From Porphyromonadaceae bacterium (GTDB taxonomy: Bacteria; Bacteroidota; Bacteroidia; Bacteroidales; Dysgonomonadaceae), in the NCBI GenBank assembly GCA_022840285.1, contig JALHIE010000066.1:1-24995 (forward strand): a stretch of DNA of 24,995 nt. Direction: 5' to 3'. Made by a program: the position numbers and the translations under genes. Positions 7,931 to 17,122 of this stretch are shown here, piece after piece (position 1 is the first letter of the stretch; every line of letters starts with the position of its first letter). Below the pieces are notes generated by a model, which had not been told where the DNA came from, searched no databases, and worked only from the letters and a program-made list of their open reading frames with translations.

Positions 7931-10924
7931 ATGAAAAAAACAATCTTCCTGTTATTTTTTGCCCTTGCAACCCTCCTGGCAATGGCGCAGCGGACAGTTT
8001 ACCACCATCAGCCCGGGAAGCTTTTCAACCAGGGGAAAGAGATGTTTCTGGAAGGAAACTACACCGGTGCCCAGGATTTGTTGTCGCAATTTATCACGGA
8101 AAGCGCCGACCGTCTGCTCACTGAAGAAGCAAAATACATGATGGCCGTTTCGTCTTTCCACAAAGGGGTGAAAAACAGTGGTGAGCGAATGAAGGAGTAT
8201 CTGGATGAGTACCCCGAAAGCATCCACCATCACCAGGTGAAATTTCTGATTGGTTCATACCATTTCAACGAAAAAGACTGGAAACTTGCCAGGTTTTGGT
8301 TTGACCAGGCTGACCTGGATTACCTGAAACCGTCGGAACAGGAAGATTTCAGCTTCCGAAGCGCTTATGCGAACCTGCAGCTTGGCAATAAAGATGAAGC
8401 TTACCGACTTTTCGGATTGCTCTCGCAGAACAGCAAAAAATACCGTGATTACGGAAGTTTTTATGCCGGATATATTGATTATACGAACGGGAACTACGAT
8501 GCCGCTTTGCGCCGTTTCGAAGGGTTGCGGAACCATCCCGAGTTCGGAGAACAGGTCGCTTTCTATTCTGCACAATCCACTTTCTTTGACAATAAGCTGG
8601 ATGAAGCCATCCGACTCGCGGAATCGTTTCTGAGCGTTTATCCGCACAGTGAACACATCACCGAAATATATCGAGTGTTGGGTAACAGCCATTACCGCCA
8701 GGGAAGAGCAACAACTGCCATTCCCTATTACGAAAATTATTTTGCCGGTACTGTCCGTCCGCTTCGGGGAGATGCCTATTTCATGGGACTTTCTTACGTG
8801 GAAGCCCGAAAATTCCACGAAGCCGTGCAGATGTTTCAAAAAGCGGTGGGAGAGCGGGATGTACTGACACAGAACGCTCAACTGCAAATTGGACAAACCC
8901 AGTTGAAATTGGGACAAAAACAACAGGCACAAATGGCGTTTGAAGCAGCTTCGCGCGATAATTTTGACCCACAGGTGCGCGAAACCGCCATGTTTAACTA
9001 TGCGTTGCTGGCGCACGAAACCAACTTTTCGGTCTTCAGCGAATCCATCGCGCTTTTCGAAAATTTTCTCAAAGAGTTTCCAACTTCTCCATACACCGAT
9101 CAGGTGAACGATATCCTTGCCGAAACTTTCCTAACCACCAAGGATTACCATGCTGCCCTTGCAGCTATCAACCGCATATCCAGGCCTGGTCGCCGAATTT
9201 TAGAGGCAAAGCAAATGGTGCTTTTCCAGTTGGGAGCACAGGAGTTTGTCAACGGAGACATGAACACTGCCGTTCAACATTTCAACAACAGCATTGCAAT
9301 GGGAACTTACGATGCCAAGGCCCGGAACAATGCTTATTACTGGCGTGGGGAAACCTATTATCGCATCGGCAATTACCCGAATGCAGCGTCCGACTTTCAG
9401 GCTTTCACACAAAATGCATCGCCGGCAGATGAAAACTATTCCATGGGCTGGTATAACCTGGGGTACGCCCGGTTCAAACAAAATCAATATGCATCGGCAG
9501 TTACTGCTTTCCAGCAATATATCTCGGCAGAGACCAACAGGACCCGGGCGGAATATGCAGATGCCCACAACCGGATTGGGGATAGCTACTATTATAACCG
9601 AAGTTTTGCAGAAGCCGAGCGGTTTTATACTGCGGCGGCGAGCATCAACCCCTCAGCGGCCGATTATGCGGCTTATCAAAAGGCATTCGTGATGGGTTTG
9701 CAGCGCAATTACCAGGGAAAAGCAGATGCGCTGGACGATTTGATGCGCCGCTATCCTCAATCCCAGTATTTCGATGATGCGCTTTACGAAAAAAGCCGTG
9801 CTTTGGTGATGATGAACCGTGAAAGTGAGGCCATAAATGTATTGCAGCAGTTGGTGTCCGGTCACCCTAACAGTGCTTTATCGAGTCAGGCAGGTATTCA
9901 GCTGGGGCAGTTGTATTACAACGACGGAAATTATCAGAACAGTATATCGGCATATAAAAATGTGATTTCGAAATTTCCCGGCACGGATGATGCCAGAACA
10001 GCTCTGTTGTCGCTCGAAACCGTTTACAGCGAGCTCAACGATATTCAGTCTTACGTGAGTTATGCCAATTCGCTGCCGGGGGGAATGCGCATCACCGTGT
10101 CGCGGCAAGACTCGCTCACTTATCTGGCCGCGGAAAGTGTGTACATGCGTGGCTCAAAAGCGGAAGCGGAATCGGCCATGCAACGCTACCTGCAGGGTTA
10201 TCCCAACGGTGCTTACCATACCGATGCCAACTATTACCTGGGCGTTTTGGCCGATGAGAAAGGCAACAAGCAACAGGCGGCAACCTATTTCAGGAAAGTG
10301 GCAGATGCCAACAGTGTCAAGTATCTCGACGATGCGCTGATCTATGTGTCCGCCATTGAATACAACAACGGAAACCTCAACCAGGCACTGGCAGACTATT
10401 CCCGGTTGGCTAACTCGGCCCGGAACCAAAATAGCCGGCAAACGGGACAATTGGGCGTTGTCCGTACACAGTACCGGTTGAAAAGTTTTCACGAAGCCGC
10501 TCGTGCAGCAACTACTTTCCTGGCCAATGCCAATCTGTCGCCTGAAGTAACTGCAGAAGCCCGGTACTTGCGCGGAAAATCACTACAGCAAGTCAACGAG
10601 GTGGAAAAGGCGATGGAGGATTTCCAATCGCTGGCACAAGATACGCGAAACATTTACGGTGCGGAAGCGCAATTTATACTTGCCGACACGTATTACCGGT
10701 GGAAGTCGTACGACAAGGTAGAGTCGCAGGTGAAATCGTTTATGCAAAAAGGAACGCCGCACCAGTACTGGATGGCGCGTGCACTGATTGTCCTGTCGGA
10801 TACATACAGAGCTAAGGGAGACGACTTTCAGGCCAGGCAATACCTCGAAAGCCTGAAAAATAATTACAAAGGCTCCGAAGCCGATGTTCAGCAAATGATC
10901 AACGAAAGGTTAAGTAATTTATAA
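7931..10924 (+). CDS. Large exported tetratricopeptide-repeat protein
   Basis: The 997-residue product starts with a signal peptide (MKKTIFLLFFALATLLAMAQ) and consists almost wholly of TPR-like helical repeats. Recognisable units include YTGAQDLLSQFI, YDAALRRFEGL, FHEAVQMFQKAV, YPNAASDFQAF, YASAVTAFQQYI and YQNSISAYKNVI. It is predicted to be periplasmic or outer-membrane associated and to act as a protein scaffold. The ATG at 7931 was chosen over an in-frame codon at 7874 because it puts the signal peptide at the N-terminus and avoids overlap with the NUDIX gene. It is followed 20 bases later by an outer-membrane barrel gene, suggesting a functional pair. I do not recognise a named function. 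Confidence 0.88.
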   Translation: MKKTIFLLFFALATLLAMAQRTVYHHQPGKLFNQGKEMFLEGNYTGAQDLLSQFITESADRLLTEEAKYMMAVSSFHKGVKNSGERMKEYLDEYPESIHHHQVKFLIGSYHFNEKDWKLARFWFDQADLDYLKPSEQEDFSFRSAYANLQLGNKDEAYRLFGLLSQNSKKYRDYGSFYAGYIDYTNGNYDAALRRFEGLRNHPEFGEQVAFYSAQSTFFDNKLDEAIRLAESFLSVYPHSEHITEIYRVLGNSHYRQGRATTAIPYYENYFAGTVRPLRGDAYFMGLSYVEARKFHEAVQMFQKAVGERDVLTQNAQLQIGQTQLKLGQKQQAQMAFEAASRDNFDPQVRETAMFNYALLAHETNFSVFSESIALFENFLKEFPTSPYTDQVNDILAETFLTTKDYHAALAAINRISRPGRRILEAKQMVLFQLGAQEFVNGDMNTAVQHFNNSIAMGTYDAKARNNAYYWRGETYYRIGNYPNAASDFQAFTQNASPADENYSMGWYNLGYARFKQNQYASAVTAFQQYISAETNRTRAEYADAHNRIGDSYYYNRSFAEAERFYTAAASINPSAADYAAYQKAFVMGLQRNYQGKADALDDLMRRYPQSQYFDDALYEKSRALVMMNRESEAINVLQQLVSGHPNSALSSQAGIQLGQLYYNDGNYQNSISAYKNVISKFPGTDDARTALLSLETVYSELNDIQSYVSYANSLPGGMRITVSRQDSLTYLAAESVYMRGSKAEAESAMQRYLQGYPNGAYHTDANYYLGVLADEKGNKQQAATYFRKVADANSVKYLDDALIYVSAIEYNNGNLNQALADYSRLANSARNQNSRQTGQLGVVRTQYRLKSFHEAARAATTFLANANLSPEVTAEARYLRGKSLQQVNEVEKAMEDFQSLAQDTRNIYGAEAQFILADTYYRWKSYDKVESQVKSFMQKGTPHQYWMARALIVLSDTYRAKGDDFQARQYLESLKNNYKGSEADVQQMINERLSNL

Positions 10925-10944
10925 TTCACAATGAATCATTGAAA

Positions 10945-12639
10945 ATGAAAAAGACAATATTTAGTGTAGCCCTGTTGCTTGTATCCACCGGGATTTTTGC
11001 CCAACAACAAGACTCTTTGTTGCGTCGTCAGATGGAGCTTCAACGCGAGTTCAACCCAACGCTGCAGGATGCCAATAAAATAAATTCACTGCCGTCCATC
11101 CCACAGCCGGCAATCAAGAAAGCCAATACCGGTTATTCGTCTTGGGCGGGCAGAACCACGCCACCGTTGGAAATTGCTGTTCCTACGCCTACAGATATAA
11201 TGACAGAGGTTCCTTTCAGTTCGAAAAAAGGCTATATTTCGCTCGGAGCCGGAAATTACGCCAATATCGATGGGGCATTGGGCTATCGCCTAGTTGAGAA
11301 CGAAAAGAGTAACCTCACGTTCAATTTTCTCCATAGCTCATCCAACGGAGATATAAATTACGTGCAGGAGAGTGATCCGGCTAGTAACAAGGCTTTTTTT
11401 ATGGATAACCTGGGACAGCTCCGGTACGGGCATCTGCTCAGCGCTTTCAAACTTAATCTCAAGGCCGCCTACTCGCATAATGCATTCAATTACTACGGCA
11501 ATACTTTCGGGAGTGAACGCTTTTACGATAACGAAAACCAGACGTTGGGCGTTTTCAACCTGGGATTGGGAATGGAGTCCAACAAATCGGATCTGGTCAA
11601 TTACCGCGGATTTTTCGATTTCAGGAATTTTACTACCAAATACGGGTCGGATTTGACGAGTGCCGGTTTGAAAGGGAATTACATTGATGCCGTGGTCGGG
11701 CTGGATAAACCTTTTCAGGGTGGAGACAGTCGGGTAGGGGTCGACGGAAAGTTTCTTGGCGTTTTTTACGGCCAGGGAATGGATGATTTCACACTGTTGG
11801 GTGCCAATCCGTACGTAGCATTTGAAGGGTTGAACTGGAAAGCCAGGCTGGGAGTTGATTTATTATTCCAGATGCTAGGCGGAACAAAATTCCGGGTTGC
11901 TCCAAACGTTGAACTGGACCTGAAGGTTGCCGGGCATTCTTCACTTTATGCTCATATAAAAGGCGGAATTGACGATAATACCTATTTGGATATGATGAAC
12001 GAGTCGCGTTATATCTCCCCGATGACACCGGTAAAATCATCCTTTTCCATTGTTGACATCGTGGCAGGGGCAAAGATTGGCGAAGTTAGCGGTTTTCGCT
12101 TCGATATTTTCGGAGGATTTAAGAAAACCGAGGATGAGCATTTCTTGGTGTTACATCAAATCTTTCCGGCGGGTACTTTCGATATGCCATCAATAAAGGA
12201 ATCATTAGCCCCTCTTTACGGAAATCTGGCTCACTCCCACTTCGGCGGAATGATTCAATCCAACATCTGGTCGCCTTTGGATATTGCGTTGCGCGTAAAA
12301 AAGAATTTTTATACCGTAAATGATACCGGTATCCCTGATGCAAAAGCCTATAATAAACCGGGCTTCGAAACCGATATCAGCGCTACATTTAGTGCAATGA
12401 GCAACCTGAAATTTACGTTCAACTATTATTTTTCCGGCGACAGGTGGTCATACCTCAACTTTGCAAATGTAAAAATGAGCAACATAAACGATCTCAACCT
12501 TGGTGCCGTTTACGACCTCAACGAATCCTTTGCGATTCACCTGAAAGCCAACAACCTCCTGCTCCAAAAGTACGATATCTGGTACGGATATCCTGCACAG
12601 GGTTTCAACGCGATGGGCGGGTTTACATTTAAATTTTAA
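10945..12639 (+). CDS. Outer-membrane beta-barrel protein paired with the TPR protein
   Basis: The 564-residue product begins with a signal peptide (MKKTIFSVALLLVSTGIFAQ). A soluble segment of about 70 residues follows (LQREFNPTLQDANKI, then proline-rich) and then many amphipathic strands ending in aromatic GGFTFKF, the C-terminal phenylalanine expected of BAM substrates. Such proteins are often annotated as TonB-dependent receptors in Bacteroidales, but at this length and without a recognisable plug it is better called a barrel of unknown cargo. The ATG at 10945 fits the signal peptide; a TTG two codons earlier is unlikely. It ends one base from the stop of the convergent minus-strand gene, and no terminator hairpin separates the two. 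Confidence 0.82.
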   Translation: MKKTIFSVALLLVSTGIFAQQQDSLLRRQMELQREFNPTLQDANKINSLPSIPQPAIKKANTGYSSWAGRTTPPLEIAVPTPTDIMTEVPFSSKKGYISLGAGNYANIDGALGYRLVENEKSNLTFNFLHSSSNGDINYVQESDPASNKAFFMDNLGQLRYGHLLSAFKLNLKAAYSHNAFNYYGNTFGSERFYDNENQTLGVFNLGLGMESNKSDLVNYRGFFDFRNFTTKYGSDLTSAGLKGNYIDAVVGLDKPFQGGDSRVGVDGKFLGVFYGQGMDDFTLLGANPYVAFEGLNWKARLGVDLLFQMLGGTKFRVAPNVELDLKVAGHSSLYAHIKGGIDDNTYLDMMNESRYISPMTPVKSSFSIVDIVAGAKIGEVSGFRFDIFGGFKKTEDEHFLVLHQIFPAGTFDMPSIKESLAPLYGNLAHSHFGGMIQSNIWSPLDIALRVKKNFYTVNDTGIPDAKAYNKPGFETDISATFSAMSNLKFTFNYYFSGDRWSYLNFANVKMSNINDLNLGAVYDLNESFAIHLKANNLLLQKYDIWYGYPAQGFNAMGGFTFKF

Positions 12640-12640
12640 G

Positions 12641-14935
12641 TCAGGGGAGCCGCCTTTCATTCCTTAACCACATTAAGGTGTGATTAAGGTTTATGTATTT
12701 TTCCTTCAAATCCTGAGGGATATAGAAATACTGATTGGAAGATTCATACCCGATGGTTGGATCGTGCAAAGCTAGAGGCAGTAATTTCTTGACGTTTATT
12801 TTCTCCTGTGTCGCACATTCTTCCATGATTTTCAAGCTGTTCAGTCGGACGTCTTTGTCCGTTGCATTCAGGTAATTGTTTCTTTCCCTGATAAATTTTG
12901 CCTGTAAAATAATGGACGAGAAATGGAGATTGATGACTTTTGCACGGTCCATCTCCTTTTGGATGGTTGGGCGTTTTTTCTTGCCGGCTGCTTTGAAGGC
13001 TTTTTCCAATTCCCGATAACCCAGGTCAAAGCCGGCTGCTACTTTTTCCATCTGATGGATCCAAGTGTCCGTAGGGTAGATAGACTGCCACGAATCCAGA
13101 TCGTCGTAAGGGATACCGACCATGGTGGATTTGTAACGGGTGGGATGGATGTACAATAAGTTGGCTGTTCCCATATGTTGTGGTCCGGTATACAATGTGC
13201 TTATGTGATAAGGGTATTCTGCAAATCCGGATGAAAAATACTTCCAGGCATTTCGAATATAAGGAGCCGATTCTTTATCGTAGTTCTGGACTGTAAATTG
13301 CAATAAATCCATTTTATTCGGGTTATTGAACACCTCTTGGAACAGGGACATGTTTTTGGAAGGGTACCCGCCGACGCTCCAGCTAAACATAATGCCGTTT
13401 ATGGATTCGTTCGACAAGTTCCTGGCATGTTCCGCAATCAGGTCCATAGCCGGTATTACGGGTACGGAGCCAAGTTCCCAGGTTGTATTGACCTGGATCT
13501 TTGCAACGATTTTTAATCCGGCTTCTTTTGCCCATTTCCAATATTGCAGCGCACGAGGTCCCGGTCCAACAGAGGATATGGAGTATTCGCCTACTTTTGA
13601 TTTTATTCCTCCCCGTTCAATCGGCAGGGACCATTCGCTCACCGACATCAGCCAGGCATCCTTGGGTAATTGACGTATGATTCTTTCCGCATAATTGTCA
13701 TCCCAGGCCCAGTCATATATGAGCACATTGGCTGCGGGATTGCCTTTTTTAACCCCCTCGTGAATGGCTTTGTTAACATCGGCAATAATTTTATCATAGG
13801 AGACGCCCTTGCATCTTTCACATTCTGCCTGTTTCCTGTGTGATGCACAACTGGTCAGGTTCTCAGATGCGGTTATGGTAAACACGCCTCCTAAACCCGG
13901 TACGGAACTGAATACTTTTTCAAACGAACTCCTCATCCAATCCAACACCATCTTATTTGAGGTGCAAAGGGAAAACAGGTTTCCTCCCTGTCCGCCTTTT
14001 ACCCCGATCAGGTCTTTCTTTTCCTGCGTATTAAAGAAATCCTCCGGCATCGCCCGGGGCTCGTTTACATATAAATATACCTTTATACCGTATTTGTCTG
14101 CTCTTTTAACAAGTTTGTTCAGATTACTGATCCTGTCTGCATAATCATCCATACCGGGAAAAATACCGGAAGGCGGGACCAACGTTCTGAGGACTGTATG
14201 GACCCATACGGCATTGATGCCTTTCTCCGAGAGTTTCTTCAACAAAAAATCGGGATAGGAGGAAACCTCAGGATCTTTCAGCGGATCTCCAAATTCAGCA
14301 AAATAGGAGAAAACCAACCTCAATTCAAGTTTATTGTTTTCAAGGGATCTCCTTTTATTTTCCGATGCAATATCTTTTGCAAAGGAAAAACGTTTCACTT
14401 CGGGAACGATGGATCCATCCAGCTCTCTTAACCATTTTGAAATGTCGGTTGCTTGTTGCCGCATATGTTGAGAGGGCTCCTGGAAGTACAAAGGCGTACA
14501 GTAGGGTTTTAATTGCCCCAGCTTAACGAAAAGAAAGTCGTCTTCTATCAGTCTCCAGGCTAGTTCTTCCCTGCTCAACCCCAGCAAGACCAGTAGCTGA
14601 TCATAAGGCAACAGGTGCCAGTTGTGCCTCAATACCGTGATGTATCCTTGAGCACTGCTCCATACCGGGTTAATCTTTTTTTGTTTATTCAACCCCATGG
14701 AAAAGGCCACTTTCTGTACGTTGCCTTCAGTTGTGCTCAATACTTCTGCCAGACGAGCAGCAGGAACCGTTGTCCAGTTACGCCAGATAAATGCATGCAT
14801 CCTACTGGGAAAATGGGAAAATTCAATCGCAGGCGTTGTTGTTCTCTCTCCGGGAATTTCAAGGGTTGATGGGATTTGGGGGTACCCTTGCAGGCAAATT
14901 ACTGCAAAAAATAAACAAAGTATTTTTTTCTTCAT
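12641..14935 (-). CDS. Secreted glycoside-hydrolase-like protein, family not assigned
   Basis: The 764-residue product carries a signal peptide (MKKKILCLFFAVICLQGYPQ) and no lipobox cysteine. After an N-terminal domain of about 200 residues comes a TIM-barrel-like region: LRLVFSYFAEFGDPL, KGINAVWVHTVLR, YGIKVYLYVNEPRAMP and GVFTITASENLTSC. Glu358 in TASEN is a candidate catalytic acid. It is followed by three cysteines (363, 372, 375; the last pair is CxxC) of a type I associate with GH20-like barrels. Later blocks include LIYDWAWDDNYAERII and GIMFSWSVGGYPS, and the C-terminus is helical. Activity on a glycan, perhaps amino-sugar containing, is inferred from the fold and from the NagA/NagB-like genes upstream. 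It is last in its minus-strand run, 37 bases after the acetyltransferase. Confidence 0.7.
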   Translation of the reverse strand: MKKKILCLFFAVICLQGYPQIPSTLEIPGERTTTPAIEFSHFPSRMHAFIWRNWTTVPAARLAEVLSTTEGNVQKVAFSMGLNKQKKINPVWSSAQGYITVLRHNWHLLPYDQLLVLLGLSREELAWRLIEDDFLFVKLGQLKPYCTPLYFQEPSQHMRQQATDISKWLRELDGSIVPEVKRFSFAKDIASENKRRSLENNKLELRLVFSYFAEFGDPLKDPEVSSYPDFLLKKLSEKGINAVWVHTVLRTLVPPSGIFPGMDDYADRISNLNKLVKRADKYGIKVYLYVNEPRAMPEDFFNTQEKKDLIGVKGGQGGNLFSLCTSNKMVLDWMRSSFEKVFSSVPGLGGVFTITASENLTSCASHRKQAECERCKGVSYDKIIADVNKAIHEGVKKGNPAANVLIYDWAWDDNYAERIIRQLPKDAWLMSVSEWSLPIERGGIKSKVGEYSISSVGPGPRALQYWKWAKEAGLKIVAKIQVNTTWELGSVPVIPAMDLIAEHARNLSNESINGIMFSWSVGGYPSKNMSLFQEVFNNPNKMDLLQFTVQNYDKESAPYIRNAWKYFSSGFAEYPYHISTLYTGPQHMGTANLLYIHPTRYKSTMVGIPYDDLDSWQSIYPTDTWIHQMEKVAAGFDLGYRELEKAFKAAGKKKRPTIQKEMDRAKVINLHFSSIILQAKFIRERNNYLNATDKDVRLNSLKIMEECATQEKINVKKLLPLALHDPTIGYESSNQYFYIPQDLKEKYINLNHTLMWLRNERRLP

Positions 14936-14972
14936 CCTTATTAATCAATATGTTGGCTACATGCGTGCTTAG

Positions 14973-15542
14973 TTATGACTTAAGTTCGGCATCCAACCGT
15001 TTTATTATCCTTGCGGGATTACCTGCTGCTATCACATCGTCAGGTATGTCTTTGGTAACTACACTCCCGGCACCGATAATTGTTCTGTCACCTATGCTGA
15101 CTCCCGGGCAGATGGTTGTGTTTCCGCCAATCCATACATTGTCACCAATAGAGACAGGCTTCCCAAATTCAATTCTCGTAGCTCTCTGTTTCCAATGAAC
15201 CGGATGTGCGGCTGTATATATTTCCACAGAAGGGCCTATCAGCACATCGTTACCGATGGTCACAGTTGTCACGTCGAGTATTGTGCAGTTATAATTGATG
15301 TAGACGTTGTTTCCGAAGTGAATGTTATATCCGTAGTCGCAGAAAAAAGGTCCTTCGATATGTACATTGTCTCCTTGTTCCGGACAAAGTTCCTTCAATA
15401 TCTCGGATCTTTTCCCTTTATCGGCAGGATCGATTGCATTGTACTCCCTGCATAATCGTACAGAATTCAAATGTTCTCCGGATAACTCGACGCCTGAACC
15501 CATGTACCATTCTCCACGGATCATTTTTTCCTTTTCGGTCAT
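14973..15542 (-). CDS. Hexapeptide-repeat sugar O-acetyltransferase (maltose/galactoside acetyltransferase type)
   Basis: The 189-residue product is a left-handed beta-helix acyltransferase that uses acetyl-CoA to acetylate a sugar hydroxyl. Family blocks are complete: the N-terminal MTEKEKMIRGEWY, FFCDYGYNIHFGNNVYINYNC, IGPSVEIYTAAHPVHW with the catalytic histidine of AAHP, SIGDNVWIGGNTTICPGVSIGD and GAGSVVTKDIPDDVIAAGNPA. The ATG at 15542 was chosen because MTEKEKMIRGEWY matches the family start. The frame stays open upstream to 15758, where it would overlap the CBM9-like gene, but that extension has no family similarity. In a catabolic locus it may detoxify non-metabolised sugars, which is an inference. 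Confidence 0.9.
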   Translation of the reverse strand: MTEKEKMIRGEWYMGSGVELSGEHLNSVRLCREYNAIDPADKGKRSEILKELCPEQGDNVHIEGPFFCDYGYNIHFGNNVYINYNCTILDVTTVTIGNDVLIGPSVEIYTAAHPVHWKQRATRIEFGKPVSIGDNVWIGGNTTICPGVSIGDRTIIGAGSVVTKDIPDDVIAAGNPARIIKRLDAELKS

Positions 15543-15670
15543 AAGGTGTTTTGAATGAAGATCAATTTCTCCGGTAAAAGTAACACAATTTTCCCAGGGT
15601 TCGGTGTTTTCTTCACAAAGAAAGAATCTGGATTGAAAAACTTGGCTGTGCTTGGGTCTTTGAGAATAGG

Positions 15671-16366
15671 TTATAGTCGTTTCAATTTGCATTTTCCAAA
15701 TGCTGAAGGAATATGAAAATCGGGATCTTGCGTATGGGGATTTACCCAAGAGTACCAAATTACGGAATCTTCATTTTCTCCTGTAAAATCGGCCCTGAAA
15801 ATGCCTAAACAAAAATCCTTTCCAAGATCGAGCCCTAATTTTTTTAATTCTGATAATGAGATGCGTCCTTCCACAGTATAGCCGGTCGACGTGATCTTAC
15901 CAACAACGGCATGATGATTGAAATTCCACAAATAGTTGAATTCACGATAGAACTGCGCTTTATAATCCAGAATATATCCATTTGGATTTATTTCCATACA
16001 ATAGTAGGAGGATAGTTCAGAGGGAGGACTAAAAAATAATTCAACCCGATCTCCTTTCGCAACTGTCATTTCATCCGTATATTTCAAAATTGTCAGGGTT
16101 CTATCGATGACCTCGAAGCAGAAATTAAAATATTTTTGAGAGGAAAAACAACGAAAAATAGTACTGTCTTGCTCTGACTGTGCCCAGGGAGAATACAAAT
16201 CAGTTAAGGTAGTTGAGCGGATCCATTCCATTCCATCGATATTTCCGTCAATCTGAATTTCGGATGTGTGGTTTTCAATAAGAAGTGTATCGGGTTGTTT
16301 GGGTCGGCATCCTTCACACAACAAAAACACAGCAATCAGACTGACCAAAAAAATGATGTTTCGCAT
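15671..16366 (-). CDS. Lipoprotein with CBM9/DOMON-like sugar-binding domain
   Basis: The 231-residue product has a type II signal peptide with lipobox LCEGC (Cys20), so it is predicted to be lipid-anchored. The mature part resembles the family 9-like carbohydrate-binding fold: IDGNIDGMEWIRS, SPWAQ, TIFRCFSSQKYFNFCFEV, DRVELFFSP, YYCMEINPNG, GYTVEGRISLSEL and a closing W.SWVNPH...PDFHIP. The ending GKCKLKRL is typical of this group. It probably presents or senses a carbohydrate for the adjacent glycoside-hydrolase-like protein. It starts 31 bases after the preceding lipoprotein gene. No sign of truncation was seen. Confidence 0.75.
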   Translation of the reverse strand: MRNIIFLVSLIAVFLLCEGCRPKQPDTLLIENHTSEIQIDGNIDGMEWIRSTTLTDLYSPWAQSEQDSTIFRCFSSQKYFNFCFEVIDRTLTILKYTDEMTVAKGDRVELFFSPPSELSSYYCMEINPNGYILDYKAQFYREFNYLWNFNHHAVVGKITSTGYTVEGRISLSELKKLGLDLGKDFCLGIFRADFTGENEDSVIWYSWVNPHTQDPDFHIPSAFGKCKLKRL

Positions 16367-16397
16367 TTTTTTAATGGAATTATGTTAACTACTCGTT

Positions 16398-16892
16398 TTA
16401 GTCTCTATTTAACAAAGACCCGTATTCTTTTAATATTTCAACCGTTTCATCCTGTCCATACAGTTCAAAGTAGTGTTGATGAAGCATCCATTTATTTCTG
16501 TCCCAACCAGAAAACATGGAGGCATCCAGCCAATACTCCAATACATGTGCTGTTCTTTTCGGAAAGATTTCCAAATTTTTTTTTAATGCTTTGTGCTGTT
16601 TGGAAGACAAAGAATCTTCATAGTTTCGGCCGATAGGGGCAAATTCGAGAAATATTTTCAAACTATCCAAATTCTCAGTCAGGGTGTTGGAGTGTAGCCC
16701 TATCAGGTTAATTTTCGCCTTTTTCAAAATATCAATAAGTTTGTCCGATTCAAGTGAACGTACATCACTTGGATACAGAACTACTCCGCGGAAATTATCC
16801 TTCGAAATTGCAGTTTCATTACTGCTACAAGAGATACATATCAGTATGAGAGAGAAAAACAACAATGTAATTGAGATTATTCGAGATTTCAT
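16398..16892 (-). CDS. Short lipoprotein, possible internally deleted DUF4838-like protein
   Basis: The 164-residue product has a signal peptide and lipobox ending at Cys22 (LILICISC). Two parts can be seen. Residues 30-75 (FRGVVLYPSDVRSLES, KINLIGLHSN) look like the first strand of a TIM barrel. Residues from about 80 (EFAPIGRNYEDSL, TAHVLEYWLDASMFSGWDR, YFELYGQDETVEILKEYG) look like the end of a much longer DUF4838/GH163-type barrel. Two abrupt joins, near 16641-16650 and 16468-16490, would explain the short length. The reading frame is unbroken, so a stable product is possible but probably inactive. The ATG at 16892 was chosen for the signal peptide; the frame remains open to 17057 without meaningful similarity. 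The family assignment is tentative. Confidence 0.5.
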   Translation of the reverse strand: MKSRIISITLLFFSLILICISCSSNETAISKDNFRGVVLYPSDVRSLESDKLIDILKKAKINLIGLHSNTLTENLDSLKIFLEFAPIGRNYEDSLSSKQHKALKKNLEIFPKRTAHVLEYWLDASMFSGWDRNKWMLHQHYFELYGQDETVEILKEYGSLLNRD

Positions 16893-16921
16893 ACGATTAA
16901 AACTTTTATTTTTAAATGCAT

Positions 16922-16993
16922 CATATGGTATTGAGTGAAGCGAACAGACAACCCCATATGCCAATAGAGCAGGTGTAATCACCTGCCCATTGG
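16922..16993. repeat. Two adjacent inverted repeats upstream of the lipoprotein gene
   Basis: GCAGGTG-TAAT-CACCTGC (16969-16986) is a perfect 7-bp stem, extended outward by CCAAT/ATTGG (16961-16965, 16989-16993) across a small internal loop. Directly beside it CATATGG (16922-16928) and CCATATG (16954-16960) form a second pair. There is no T-run on either strand, so it does not look like an intrinsic terminator. It could be an operator, an attenuator or a small repeat element between the YjbQ-end operon and the lipoprotein genes. Confidence 0.55.
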
Positions 16994-17122
16994 ATTCACC
17001 CTCCGATCGACCAACTAAAACATGTACTTGACAATAAGAAATCTCAGAACAAGTCATGTCCCTTTTGTGGGTACGCCCGATTGCTTTTGAAATCTTCCGT
17101 AAGCTGTTGATGTTATTTGAGA

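Noticed and set aside
15543..15758. N-terminal extension of the acetyltransferase
   Set aside because: It would overlap the CBM9-like gene and has no family similarity; MTEKEKMIRGEWY at 15542 is the typical start.
16961..16993. Intrinsic terminator after the YjbQ gene
   Set aside because: No T-run follows the stem on either strand.
16893..17057. N-terminal extension of the short lipoprotein
   Set aside because: The extension covers hairpin DNA and would bury the signal peptide; the ATG at 16892 gives a normal lipoprotein signal.
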